From Hyphomicrobiales bacterium (GTDB lineage Bacteria; Pseudomonadota; Alphaproteobacteria; Rhizobiales; Rhizobiaceae): a stretch of DNA of 51,769 nt. Below are positions 1 through 9,178 of the stretch, piece after piece. Made by a program: the position numbers and the translations under genes. The notes under the pieces are model-generated. The model saw nothing but the letters and a program-made list of their open reading frames with translations, made no database searches and was not told the DNA's origin. Each line of letters begins with the position of its first letter. Position 1 is the stretch's first letter. The DNA lies in contig JAJFHU010000044.1 of NCBI GenBank assembly GCA_021775455.1, positions 1 to 51,769 of the forward strand, written 5' to 3'.

Positions 1-347
<347 letters not shown>

Positions 348-769
348 TAATATTGAGATTTTGATCGGCTTCAATAGTCACCACGTAATGCGGTGACTGG
401 TCACGCATATTGTTGATCATCTTGCGATGAACAACGAATTGACGAGAACATTTTTTTAAACACACCATTTCCCAAGTTCATAAAGAACCTAGTCCATGTT
501 TGTTAGTAACATTCTCGAAACGTGTCCGCCGAAGTCTCTGTAAGACATGTACTGGCAAGCCAGCCATGTCACGCAGGTCTTCGCCAACCACGTTTCTCTT
601 TCTTGTATTCAATTGTCAAAGAACCGAAACGGCAAGAAGCCATATCGTGATCGCATCAACAAACGTAAGCTCGAGCTGCAACCAATCGAAACATGCACAT
701 ATGTGCCAGTCTCTTAGGAAAACGAGGGAGCGCGCAAAACTGTCGCCAGCGGCAACACCGCCCTCGTTG
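348..769 (-). other. pre-16S leader with processing hairpins and boxA
   Basis: About 420 transcribed but non-coding bases lie between the predicted rrn start point and mature 16S. Two clear hairpins sit close to 16S: a perfect 7-bp inverted repeat (AGTCACC 376-382 with GGTGACT 392-398) and a nearly perfect 10-bp repeat (412-421 with 426-435, one mismatch). Further upstream a GTTCTTTGACA box (614-624, minus strand) is followed by the AGAAAGAGAAACGTGG string usual in rhizobial rrn leaders. The box is the expected NusB/NusE antitermination site. Open frames in this stretch have no recognisable protein character. Confidence 0.75.
614..624 (-). promoter_or_regulatory. boxA-like rRNA antitermination site
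   Basis: On the minus strand the sequence is GTTCTTTGACA, the alphaproteobacterial counterpart of boxA (E. coli TGCTCTTTAACA). It lies about 150 bases after the predicted rrn transcription start and about 270 bases before mature 16S, as expected for a site acting on the nascent leader RNA. The identification rests on similarity to known rrn leaders and position. Confidence 0.6.
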
Positions 770-775
770 GTCCGG

Positions 776-805
776 TATATATGCTTCACCGACCCATACT
801 GTCAA
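776..805 (-). promoter_or_regulatory. rrn promoter (sigma-70 type)
   Basis: On the minus strand a perfect TTGACA (800-805) is followed after 18 bases by TATATA (776-781), or after 17 bases by ATATAT (777-782). An A/T-rich stretch sits immediately upstream (806-840), which could act as an UP element. The start point would be near 769, giving a leader of about 420 bases. This is the best sigma-70 promoter in the left edge and is correctly oriented for 16S. Confidence 0.75.
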
Positions 806-1063
806 CACCAATATCACAAAAAACTGCAATTTTGGAGCCCAATATTCTGAGCAGTAATCCCAAATTCGATTGATCCAGCCAATTTTTGCAAAAATCGCTT
901 TATTTTTGGTGTTTTTAATAGATTTTACTTTTGTATTTTTTTTCACTCTTGAAGGCAAATACAGCACAAATTTGACACTATCCCTTGCAACAAAAGCTGC
1001 TTGCGGTAACAACTGCATTGAGTGCCTTGAATCACTACAAATTTTGAGTCCCATTAGACACTG

Positions 1064-3019
1064 ATGGAGTTGGTCAGCTTGAACAGCGAATTACAATTTC
1101 TGGGAGAACTGTCACCACTTCAGGCAAGCCGTAATGGACGCATTCCCTACCGTAGAGAAGTGAGCAAACGATGGTTGGCAGGCTCAGTGCTTGTTGGCAT
1201 GACTTCGGTATTTCTTATGGGGGGCGCATTATTTGCAGCACTTGACGGCCGCGAACAACTTACTCTTCCGGCTCAGGCTTATGAAAAATCAGATTTGGGC
1301 TCCTCTTCTGGTCTTGCACTGAAAGGCAATCATCCTGGATTGGTAACAGAAACCGGTCCATCCAAAACCAGGGTCATGATGGTTTCAACCTTGACCCGGT
1401 CTGGAAATGAGAATGTTGTAAAGCAACGGCCATTTCTTCACGTAGCGGTACCACTGGCGCGAAATGCCGGTACTCAGCTTGAATACGCAACCTTTAACCC
1501 GCTGGCCATTTTTTCAGAATCAGGAAAAGCCGAACTTATTGCAAAGAACAGTGATGTGATTTATGGCGCGGATGTGGAGAGCGAAGTCAAACTCAAGGTC
1601 GTTGAATTTCCGGTTGATTCCATCTCCTCTTCCATCAAGCCGAGGCAAAACGCTGTCGAAATCGAAAAACAGGTTCGCCGGTTGGCGACAGACTTAAATA
1701 CGGACAATGCCGCAGTATCAGCACTTGCATATTTTGATGAAGAGCGTTTCTCGCACGACGGCAATACATTCCTTGCAGGTCCAGGTGTGGTGATCACCAC
1801 CGAGAACGTATCCATACTGGGCAAGAAACCAGCCAGTCAATCCGACGGCCTGCGTTATGAAAAACGGATGATACCCATACGCGGGGAAGCATCCATCGCC
1901 ACCATTTTCGAGACCGAAGGTCTGGCACCATCCGAGGCGGCGTCTATCGAAACGGTTCTTGCCAGTGATCTCGGTACCAATATTTTGAAACTTGGAGACA
2001 GTCTTCAAGCATATTATCAGATAATCCCGTCTGAATTGGGTCAAGAATCGCCGCCGTCGCTTGCCCGGGTTAGCGTATTTCGCGGAAAGACGCACTTGGT
2101 TAGTATTGCAAAAAGCGATGAAGGCCGGTTTGTTTATGCGATCAAACCGGATGATTCTGAATTGAATGTAGATGACGATACTGAAGCAGCGCTTCTTTCT
2201 GGTTCCAGGCTTCCGTCAGCCTATGATGCAATCTATCGTTCTGCAATCTCGGAAGGGCTCACCAGCGAGTTGACTGCTGATCTGGTCAAGATTTTTGCTT
2301 TTGATGTGGATTTCAAATCGAAAATCACACCGAAAGACGAACTGGCGATTTTTGTATCACTTGAGGATGGCAGGCAGCGCCCAACCGAAGAATCCGAAAT
2401 ACTCTATGCATCGATCACTCTTGGCGGACTAAAGCGTCGCTACTACCGTTTCCGGGATGGGGGATCTGGTCAGGTGGATTACTATGATGAAACCGGGAAA
2501 AGCGCCAAGAAATTTCTTCTAAGACAACCTGTTCCCAACGGGCGTTTTCGTTCACCCTTCGGCAAGCGCTGGCATCCAATCCTGAAATACAGAAAGATGC
2601 ATTGGGGAGTAGATTGGGCGGCTCCAAGAGGTACCCCAATCCTTGCTGCTGGTAACGGCGTGATCAAGGAGGCCGGCTGGAGTGGCAGCGGCTACGGCAA
2701 GCAAACAATCCTGCGACATACCAATGGTTATGAAACCTCCTATTCTCACCAGACTGCAATTGCAAAGGGTATCCGTCCGGGTGTTCGTGTAAAACAAGGT
2801 CAAGTCATCGGGTACGTGGGTTCTACCGGACTTTCCACCGGCCCGCATTTGCACTACGAAGTCTCCGTCAACAAAAACCGGGTTGACCCGATGCGGATAC
2901 GCCTGCCAAATGGTAAAGTCCTGAAAGACGAGGAATTGGCAAAGTTTGAAGCAGAGCGCGACCGCATTGACAATTTGGTGGGTGAAGAAGAAGAACCGAC
3001 CAGAGTCGCATCGAACTAG
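1064..3019 (+). CDS. M23 family metallopeptidase (LytM-type peptidoglycan hydrolase)
   Basis: The 651-residue protein is predicted to cleave peptidoglycan peptide cross-bridges in the periplasm. It starts with a cytoplasmic basic stretch, one membrane anchor at about residues 38-60, a long middle region of low recognisability, and a C-terminal LytM domain from about residue 495. The zinc and catalytic residues are all present: HxxxD (H513, D517), SxxH in the middle of the domain, and HLH (595-597). It is therefore likely an active enzyme and not a degenerate NlpD/EnvC-type activator. A basic-acidic tail follows the domain. It stands alone on the plus strand between the divergent rrn promoter and the convergent yjbR-like gene, sharing the stop bases CTAG with the latter. 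No good ribosome binding site precedes the ATG, so the start is less certain than the family call. Confidence 0.9.
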   Translation: MELVSLNSELQFLGELSPLQASRNGRIPYRREVSKRWLAGSVLVGMTSVFLMGGALFAALDGREQLTLPAQAYEKSDLGSSSGLALKGNHPGLVTETGPSKTRVMMVSTLTRSGNENVVKQRPFLHVAVPLARNAGTQLEYATFNPLAIFSESGKAELIAKNSDVIYGADVESEVKLKVVEFPVDSISSSIKPRQNAVEIEKQVRRLATDLNTDNAAVSALAYFDEERFSHDGNTFLAGPGVVITTENVSILGKKPASQSDGLRYEKRMIPIRGEASIATIFETEGLAPSEAASIETVLASDLGTNILKLGDSLQAYYQIIPSELGQESPPSLARVSVFRGKTHLVSIAKSDEGRFVYAIKPDDSELNVDDDTEAALLSGSRLPSAYDAIYRSAISEGLTSELTADLVKIFAFDVDFKSKITPKDELAIFVSLEDGRQRPTEESEILYASITLGGLKRRYYRFRDGGSGQVDYYDETGKSAKKFLLRQPVPNGRFRSPFGKRWHPILKYRKMHWGVDWAAPRGTPILAAGNGVIKEAGWSGSGYGKQTILRHTNGYETSYSHQTAIAKGIRPGVRVKQGQVIGYVGSTGLSTGPHLHYEVSVNKNRVDPMRIRLPNGKVLKDEELAKFEAERDRIDNLVGEEEEPTRVASN

Positions 3020-3390
3020 CTATCTGATTTTATCAACTTCAGTTCTCTTTGACGCTTCTTGGTGAGATTCTGCGCCGCCAACCGGTGCGACTCTTTAAGG
3101 TAGAGCTTCAAATCCTCTGCGCACAAACTGCTTTCATCCATCATCTGAATCCATTTCATCCCGCGCGACGCAAAATAGGGTGCCGGGCGAAGGCCAGGCT
3201 GTTCCTTTAGGATATCATAGCTGTGAGGGGAGCATTTGAAGGTGACATATGGTTCTTTACCGTCTGTCCAGCCACCTATTGCAAAAACCTTTTCACCGAC
3301 CTTCCAAACATGGGCATTTCCCCATTGAATGACTTTGTGTGTGGCTTGCAGGCTCCCGCAATAGGCATCAAACCCCTCATAGCTAATCAT
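3016..3390 (-). CDS. MmcQ/YjbR family DNA-binding protein
   Basis: The 124-residue protein has the compact MmcQ/YjbR fold pattern: N-terminal FDAYCGSL, the WGNAHVWKVGEKVFA strand pair, TFKCSP, and the APYFASRGMKWI segment followed by a C-terminal helix ending in lysines. Members have a double-wing DNA-binding-like fold but no established cellular role. The start ATG overlaps the clpB stop codon by four bases (ATGA), so it is almost certainly translated from the clpB transcript. It ends convergently against the M23 peptidase, the two stop codons sharing CTAG. Length is normal for the family. Its cotranscription with clpB is an inference from the overlap. Confidence 0.85.
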   Translation of the reverse strand: MISYEGFDAYCGSLQATHKVIQWGNAHVWKVGEKVFAIGGWTDGKEPYVTFKCSPHSYDILKEQPGLRPAPYFASRGMKWIQMMDESSLCAEDLKLYLKESHRLAAQNLTKKRQRELKLIKSDS

Positions 3391-6020
3391 GCAGCGTCCT
3401 GGACATCTTTCTTGTTCGACACGCTTTTGGATTTTCCTTCTGTTGCTGTGAAGATCAGGTCATCGGAACCGGACGAAACTGTTACCCTCATCCCTTCATG
3501 AATTTCACCGGAAAGTATTTTCTCTGCCAGCGGATCCTGAACCTCCGACTGGATAACTCGCTTCAATGGCCTCGCACCATAGGCCGGTTCATAGCCACGA
3601 TTTGACAGCCACTCGATAGCCTCGTCCTCAAAATCCAGCTCAATCCTGCGATCAGCCAGAATGGTTTCCAGATTTCCAAGCTGGATTCTTACGATATCAC
3701 TCATATCCGATTTCTTCAGCCGATCGAAAAGGATGATCTCATCTATCCGGTTCAAGAATTCCGGGCGGAAACTTGCCCGCACAATGGTCATCACCTCGTC
3801 ACGAACCTCGCCGGAACTTTGATCATCCCCAAGGCTCACAAGCAGTTCCGCACCAAGGTTCGAAGTCATAATGATCATCGTATTGCGGAAATCAACCGTG
3901 CGGCCCTGTCCATCAGTCAGGCGACCTTCATCAAGCACCTGCAGCAGCACGTTGAATACATCCGGATGCGCCTTCTCGATCTCGTCAAACAGGATGACCT
4001 GATAAGGTCTGCGGCGCACTGCTTCTGTTAGAGCACCACCTTCATCATAACCGACATAGCCTGGTGGTGCCCCAATCAGTCTGGCAACGGAATGTTTCTC
4101 CATATACTCCGACATGTCGACCCGGACCATGGCGTGCTCATCGTCAAACAAGAAATCAGCCAAAGCCTTGGTCAGCTCGGTTTTGCCAACACCCGTAGGG
4201 CCCAGGAAAATGAACGATCCCATTGGCCGGGTGGGCGCTTGCAAACCAGCTCGCGAACGCCGAACTGCTTTGGACACTGCTTGAACTGCCTTGCCCTGAC
4301 CAACCACATGCTTGGCCAGTTCATCTTCCATTCTCAATAGTTTGTCTCGCTCTCCCTCGAGCATTTTGTCCACTGGTATCCCGGTCCAGCGGGAAACAAT
4401 ATGAGCGATGTGATCAGGCAGTACAGTTTCCTGAACCATGGACTTGGTATTTTCAGGGCCGTCCTCTTCCATGCCATCCAGCTGCCGTTCCAATTCTGGA
4501 ATTGTACCATAAGCAAGTTCACCGGCTTTTGTGAGATCACCGTCCCGCTGAGCTTGTTCAAGCTCAATACGGGCCTGCTCAAGATGTTCCTTAAGGTCCC
4601 GGGCACCGGATAGTTTCTGCTTTTCTGCCTGCCATTTGGTAGTCAGAATGTCGGCTTTTTCCTGCAATCCCGCCAACTCGGATTCAAGAGTTTTCAGCCT
4701 CTCCTTGGAACCCTTGTCAGTTTCCTTTTTCAGGGCTTCGCGCTCAATCTTGAGCTGGATAATACGTCGATCAATTTCATCGAGCTCTTCCGGTTTGGAG
4801 TCTACCTGCATGCGCATCCGCGACGCCGCTTCATCCATCAAGTCAATTGCCTTGTCCGGCAAGAACCGGTCCGTAATGTAACGGTTGGAAAGATTGGCAG
4901 CGGCTACAAGCGCTGAGTCAGAAATGCGAATACCATGATGAACTTCATAGCGTTCCTTGATACCACGAAGAATTGAGACCGTATCTTCAACCGTCGGTTC
5001 ACTCACGAACACGGGCTGGAACCGCCGCGCCAAGGCAGCGTCTTTTTCGACATTCTTTCGATACTCATCTAGCGTAGTAGCCCCAATACAATGCAGCTCA
5101 CCCCGCGCAAGTGCGGGTTTGAGAAGGTTGGAGGCATCCATGGCCCCTTCACTCTTTCCGGCACCCACAATAGTGTGCATCTCATCAATGAAGAGAATGA
5201 TTTTTCCCGCCGCAGACTGAACTTCACTCAGCACCGCCTTCAAACGCTCTTCAAACTCACCACGGTATTTCGCACCGGCAATCAATGCGCCCATATCGAG
5301 GGCAAGCAATTTCTTGTCTTTCAGAGATTCAGGAACATCACCGTTGACAATCCGTAAGGATAGCCCTTCGGCAATCGCCGTTTTACCAACACCCGGCTCT
5401 CCGATCAGCACCGGATTGTTTTTGGTTCTGCGGGACAAAACCTGTATTGACCGGCGAATTTCTTCTTCACGACCTATAACCGGATCGAGGCGACCCTCAC
5501 GGGCATCTTCGGTTAAATCACGCGCATACTTCTTCAAGGCATCGTATCCTGCTTCAGCGTTGGCAGAATCGGCAGTTCTTCCTTGGCGAATTTCTTCAAT
5601 GGCCTTGTTGAGCCCGTTAGCCGTAACCCCGGCTTTGCTCAAATGTTTTGAGACCGACGTGCCACTTTCAATGGTCATCGCCAACAGCATTCTTTCAACC
5701 GTGACAAAACTGTCACCTGCCTTCTTTGCTGCTTTTTCCGCAGTTGCTAAAACCTTGGCAATTTCAGATGAAAGATACATTTGTCCGCTACCACCAGAGA
5801 CGGCGGGAATTGCACCAAGTGCTTCTTCGACAGCTTGCAACGCCAGTTTTGGATTTCCACCGGCCTTTGATATCAGGCCTGAGCAAAGTCCTTCCTCATC
5901 ATCGAGAAGAACCTTTAACAGATGATCAGGCTGGAATTGTTGGTGCCCAGAGGAAAGGGCAAGCGTTTGTGCAGACTGGATGAATCCCTTCATCCGGTCC
6001 GAGTATTTTTCAATATCCAT
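3387..6020 (-). CDS. clpB: ATP-dependent disaggregase ClpB (Hsp104 family)
   Basis: This 877-residue AAA+ chaperone works with DnaK/DnaJ to rescue aggregated proteins in the cytoplasm. The order is standard: Clp N-terminal repeat domain (about 1-150), first AAA+ module with Walker A GEPGVGKT (about 207-214), the long coiled-coil M domain (about 400-530), second AAA+ module with Walker A GPTGVGKT (about 610), and the C-terminal D2-small domain. The IGF/LGF tripeptide for ClpP binding is absent, as expected for ClpB. Two ATGs are adjacent (6021-6023 and 6018-6020); the second is chosen because it has better spacing from GGAG and matches family N-termini (MDIEKYSDR). A heat-shock type promoter lies about 90 bases upstream. 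The stop overlaps the yjbR-like start. Confidence 0.97.
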   Translation of the reverse strand: MDIEKYSDRMKGFIQSAQTLALSSGHQQFQPDHLLKVLLDDEEGLCSGLISKAGGNPKLALQAVEEALGAIPAVSGGSGQMYLSSEIAKVLATAEKAAKKAGDSFVTVERMLLAMTIESGTSVSKHLSKAGVTANGLNKAIEEIRQGRTADSANAEAGYDALKKYARDLTEDAREGRLDPVIGREEEIRRSIQVLSRRTKNNPVLIGEPGVGKTAIAEGLSLRIVNGDVPESLKDKKLLALDMGALIAGAKYRGEFEERLKAVLSEVQSAAGKIILFIDEMHTIVGAGKSEGAMDASNLLKPALARGELHCIGATTLDEYRKNVEKDAALARRFQPVFVSEPTVEDTVSILRGIKERYEVHHGIRISDSALVAAANLSNRYITDRFLPDKAIDLMDEAASRMRMQVDSKPEELDEIDRRIIQLKIEREALKKETDKGSKERLKTLESELAGLQEKADILTTKWQAEKQKLSGARDLKEHLEQARIELEQAQRDGDLTKAGELAYGTIPELERQLDGMEEDGPENTKSMVQETVLPDHIAHIVSRWTGIPVDKMLEGERDKLLRMEDELAKHVVGQGKAVQAVSKAVRRSRAGLQAPTRPMGSFIFLGPTGVGKTELTKALADFLFDDEHAMVRVDMSEYMEKHSVARLIGAPPGYVGYDEGGALTEAVRRRPYQVILFDEIEKAHPDVFNVLLQVLDEGRLTDGQGRTVDFRNTMIIMTSNLGAELLVSLGDDQSSGEVRDEVMTIVRASFRPEFLNRIDEIILFDRLKKSDMSDIVRIQLGNLETILADRRIELDFEDEAIEWLSNRGYEPAYGARPLKRVIQSEVQDPLAEKILSGEIHEGMRVTVSSGSDDLIFTATEGKSKSVSNKKDVQDAA

Positions 6021-6111
6021 CATTCACTCCATACGTTTATTTCACCCTCAAAAGGCGTAAAAAACACTTCAGGATGGGTTCCTGACTAAAGCAGCAAACC
6101 CGTTATGATAA

Positions 6112-6140
6112 ATATGGGGAATGAAATTCGCGTTTTAAAG
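6112..6140 (-). promoter_or_regulatory. RpoH (sigma-32) heat-shock promoter of clpB
   Basis: On the minus strand CTTTAAA (6134-6140) is followed by a 14-base spacer and a perfect CCCCATAT (6112-6119). The sigma-32 consensus is CTTGAAA, 13-15 bases, CCCCATNT, so only one position differs. The predicted start point lies about 80 bases before clpB, a known heat-shock regulon member. The surrounding 6024-6265 holds nothing else recognisable. Confidence 0.8.
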
Positions 6141-6265
6141 GTCTGGCCAAACGGCACTTGGTCGATCGTAAAAAATAGGTCAATTACCCAGCCATAGCCT
6201 TCCCAAATCATTGAAATCGCGTTCAGGTGCAGTTTCGGAAGGACAGTATCAATCAACAACTATAT

Positions 6266-6859
6266 TCAGCTGTTTTCTTCCACTGCCAAGTCGCCAATAA
6301 TACTGCCAGGGAGTTTCGCGGCATCTTCTGACACACCTTCTGCAGACGCTGTCTCCTCTTCCACCGCCGCATTTTCTGCGTCAGAATTACTCACATCGGA
6401 AGCAGAAGCCTCTTCTTGTGATTCTGCACCGTTCGATTCTGGCCGACGGTTGCGACGAGGTTGCCGACGCGCTTTGGCGTCATTTTCTTCTGAAGTATCG
6501 CCATTTGCAGCTGCTCCATCCTCTTTCAAGGTAACTTCTGCAGGCACTCCATCAACCACAGGCTGCGGATCATTAGCATTGTTGTTTTGGCTCTCTTCAT
6601 TCCGGTTGGCCGTTTGCTGGCTTTGGGCAGCGGCAACAATTCGGTTGTAATGCTCAGCATGTTGAAAATAGTTTTCAGCCATCACTGTATCACCGTTTGA
6701 CAACGCATCACGAGCCAGCGTCGTATATTTCTCTGCAACATGACCGGCATTCCCCCGAATTTTTACATCCGGCCCGTTACTTTCGAAATTACGGCTTAGA
6801 GGGTTATGTTGCTTACGACCGCGACCACGACCGCGGTTTTTCTGTTGTGGTTGTCTCAT
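6266..6859 (-). CDS. DUF4167 domain-containing protein
   Basis: The 197-residue protein begins with an arginine/glycine/glutamine-rich stretch (MRQPQQKNRGRGRGRK) and a conserved N-terminal block (NPLSRNFESNGPDVKIRG, then KYTTLARDAL, GDTVMAENYFQHAEHYNRI) that defines DUF4167. The rest is acidic and low-complexity with a basic RRQPRRNRR island. The family is common in Hyphomicrobiales and sits downstream of prfA-prmC there too. The RG-rich N-terminus suggests RNA or ribosome contact, but no function is established. It is cytoplasmic by the lack of any signal. Its gene is separated from prmC by 301 bases, so it may have its own promoter. Confidence 0.85.
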   Translation of the reverse strand: MRQPQQKNRGRGRGRKQHNPLSRNFESNGPDVKIRGNAGHVAEKYTTLARDALSNGDTVMAENYFQHAEHYNRIVAAAQSQQTANRNEESQNNNANDPQPVVDGVPAEVTLKEDGAAANGDTSEENDAKARRQPRRNRRPESNGAESQEEASASDVSNSDAENAAVEEETASAEGVSEDAAKLPGSIIGDLAVEENS

Positions 6860-7160
6860 CGACCATCCATTGGTTTTATGAACTTGCCAAAATTTCCAGT
6901 TTGTTTGGGTTACACCCTTTGATTATCGGCAGTAACAATTTGAGAATTTTCTCCCGCCAATTACTTGCCTTTATCGGTGTTTCGCCATGCCCCAAACACA
7001 ACTGATAAAGTTAATCGCTAAACGGGAATTATTGCGAATCGTCGATCAATCATATCTTAATTCGCTGATCGGAAATCTAGACGCAGATGAGAAAAATTCC
7101 AAGCACTTTCTTGCGATATTGGTGAATAAATTCAATGATTGCATATTTGCAACAGTGGCC
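6860..7160. other. intergenic region between prmC and the DUF4167 gene
   Basis: This A/T-rich 301-base gap separates the prmC stop from the DUF4167 start. Plus-strand frames cross it (for example 6987-7256), but they run antisense into prmC and have no family resemblance. I see no tRNA, no convincing hairpin with a T-run and no clear promoter. It probably carries the promoter and leader of the DUF4167 gene. Confidence 0.5.
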
Positions 7161-8039
7161 TTATCCAGTTGGAGACAACACAATCACACGTTCAATTCCA
7201 GCCAGATCCTTGCATATTTCATCAACATACCAGTCGTATTCTGTTGCGATGTGTGAGATCGGTTGAGCCTGATTCAGTCCAAACTCGAGATACAAACGCC
7301 CGGTAGGCGGCAAGAATTTGCGCGCTTGCTGGAGTATGGTTCTGTAGAATTTCAACCCATCCACTCCACCATCAAGTGCTGCAACCGGATCGTGTTCACG
7401 GACCTCAGGTTGCAAGTCTTTGAGATCGGCGCTCCCGATATAGGGGGGGTTTGAAACAATAACGTCAAACTTTCCGGCAACCGCCTCAAGCATGTCCGAA
7501 CATTTGAGAATTATTCGATCATGAACTCCGAGCTTCCGGGCATTTTCTTCTGCAGTTTCCAAAGCGTCCTGGCTGATATCAGTTGCAAGAGCCCTTAATC
7601 CAGGTCGTTCGCTCAATAACGTGATCGCAATCACACCGGTTCCGGTTCCAATGTCCAATAGTTTCACATTTTCTGCATCCAGATCAACACGTTCCAAAAT
7701 TTTCTCAACCAGGAGTTCGGTTTCCGGACGCGGCTCCAGCGTATCGACTGAAAGTTTGTAACATTTTCCATAAAATTCCCGATACCCGATAATTCGATGA
7801 ACCGGTTCCCGGTTAACCCGTCTTTCAACGGCCTTTTCAAATTCGGTGCCAATCGATGGCCCTGCCAGCGCTTTATCTTCTGAAATTAATTGAGCATGAG
7901 ATAAATTCGTCACTGCACACAAGAGCAGTCGGGCATCAAGTTTCGGGCTATCTATACCCGCTTTCGAAAGGATTACTTCTCCCTGCCGCAATAATTTCCG
8001 GATACTGACCCCACCCGGCTTTGAAACACTATCAATCAT
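7161..8039 (-). CDS. prmC: peptide chain release factor N5-glutamine methyltransferase PrmC
   Basis: PrmC methylates the glutamine of the GGQ motif in release factors using S-adenosylmethionine. The 292-residue protein has an N-terminal helical PrmC domain (about 1-90), the SAM site [12 protein letters not shown], and the catalytic NPPY in VSNPPYIG. The ATG at 8037-8039 is chosen: it overlaps the prfA stop by eight bases and gives the usual family N-terminus, whereas the longest frame would begin with TTG. Its substrate gene prfA is directly upstream, so the enzyme and its target are cotranscribed. The NPP codons form a run of seven Cs on the coding strand, a mild slippage risk. Confidence 0.95.
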   Translation of the reverse strand: MIDSVSKPGGVSIRKLLRQGEVILSKAGIDSPKLDARLLLCAVTNLSHAQLISEDKALAGPSIGTEFEKAVERRVNREPVHRIIGYREFYGKCYKLSVDTLEPRPETELLVEKILERVDLDAENVKLLDIGTGTGVIAITLLSERPGLRALATDISQDALETAEENARKLGVHDRIILKCSDMLEAVAGKFDVIVSNPPYIGSADLKDLQPEVREHDPVAALDGGVDGLKFYRTILQQARKFLPPTGRLYLEFGLNQAQPISHIATEYDWYVDEICKDLAGIERVIVLSPTG

Positions 8040-9111
8040 CTTCACTTTCAAAAGCAGTCAATAGATTTGCTTGATGATCGGTTACCAGCGCATCAATGAT
8101 TTCGTCCAAACCTTCGCCCATGATAATCCGGTCCAACTTGTAAAGCGTTAGATTTATTCGATGGTCTGACACGCGACCCTGGGGGAAGTTATATGTCCTG
8201 ATTCGCTCTGATCGGTCACCTGATCCGACCTGACCTTTTCGATCATCCGCCCGCTCCTGATCTGCACGCTGTCGCTCCATGTCGAAGAGCTTTGCCCGCA
8301 ATGCCTTCATTGCAAATGCGCGATTTTGATGCTGCGATTTTTCTGACGAAAGGACGGTAATACCAGTCGGCAGGTGGGTGATTCGAACTGCAGAGTCGGT
8401 TGTGTTGACATGTTGACCACCAGCTCCAGATGCGCGCATGGTGTCAATCCGGATATCTTCATTGCGTATTTCTACGTCAATTTCTTCTGCTTCGGGCAAT
8501 ACCGCAACCGTTGCAGCAGAAGTGTGCACCCTACCGCTGGATTCAGTTTCGGGTACACGTTGTACCCGGTGAACACCCGATTCAAACTTCAAGCGCGAAA
8601 ATACGCCCCTGCCGTTTACGGCAGCAACGATTTCCTTGTAGCCACCAACTTCACCAGCACTCTCAGAAATAATTTCCACTTTCCAGCCTTTGGTAGCGGC
8701 ATGGCGCTCGTACATGCGAAACAGGTCACCTGCGAACAGAGCAGCTTCCGATCCACCTGTACCAGCACGAATTTCCAAAATGGCACTTTTGTCATCGGCT
8801 GCATCTTTGGGAAGCAATAGCCGCTTGAGCTGCTCCTCATAGATGGATATCTTTTCACCAATTTCTGCTTTTTCAAGTTCTGCCAGTTCCCTCATCTCCG
8901 GGTCAGTTTCAGGATCGGCAAGTAAATGCTCTGCCCCTAAAAGATTGGATTGAGCATCCTTGTATTCCCGAACCTTTTGCACAACAGGTTCAAGCTCGGC
9001 ATGTTCGGATGCCAACTTCACGTAAGCATCCGGATCCGGCCCACCAGCCATTTCTGCCTCAATTATCTCGTGGCGCTTGAGCAATTGATCTAGTTTTTCT
9101 TCAGTGATCAT
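8032..9111 (-). CDS. prfA: peptide chain release factor 1
   Basis: RF1 recognises UAA and UAG stop codons and triggers peptide release on the ribosome. The 359-residue protein has the acidic helical N-terminus, the codon-recognition domain, and the catalytic loop [18 protein letters not shown] with the GGQ that PrmC modifies. Length is standard (about 360). It overlaps prmC by eight bases. The ATG at 9109-9111 is the only reasonable start. It follows ptsP by 67 bases on the same strand, so a ptsP-prfA-prmC transcript is possible, although the gap could hold a promoter. Confidence 0.97.
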   Translation of the reverse strand: MITEEKLDQLLKRHEIIEAEMAGGPDPDAYVKLASEHAELEPVVQKVREYKDAQSNLLGAEHLLADPETDPEMRELAELEKAEIGEKISIYEEQLKRLLLPKDAADDKSAILEIRAGTGGSEAALFAGDLFRMYERHAATKGWKVEIISESAGEVGGYKEIVAAVNGRGVFSRLKFESGVHRVQRVPETESSGRVHTSAATVAVLPEAEEIDVEIRNEDIRIDTMRASGAGGQHVNTTDSAVRITHLPTGITVLSSEKSQHQNRAFAMKALRAKLFDMERQRADQERADDRKGQVGSGDRSERIRTYNFPQGRVSDHRINLTLYKLDRIIMGEGLDEIIDALVTDHQANLLTAFESEDD

Positions 9112-9178
9112 GTCGCAATTGTTCTTTTGTAGGAGAAATTATAACTGTTTGATGAGCAGAATGTGGGCTCAACTCAAG

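Noticed and set aside
5314-5925. 203-codon plus-strand frame opposite clpB
   Set aside because: It is the antisense shadow of clpB with serine/proline-rich low-complexity translation and no family likeness.
6987-7256. 89-codon plus-strand frame between prmC and the DUF4167 gene
   Set aside because: It runs antisense into the end of prmC, has no ribosome binding site and no recognisable motif.
7443-7449. Run of seven C residues (coding strand) in the prmC NPPY motif
   Set aside because: A seven-base run within a codon-constrained motif is short for phase variation; the frame is intact.
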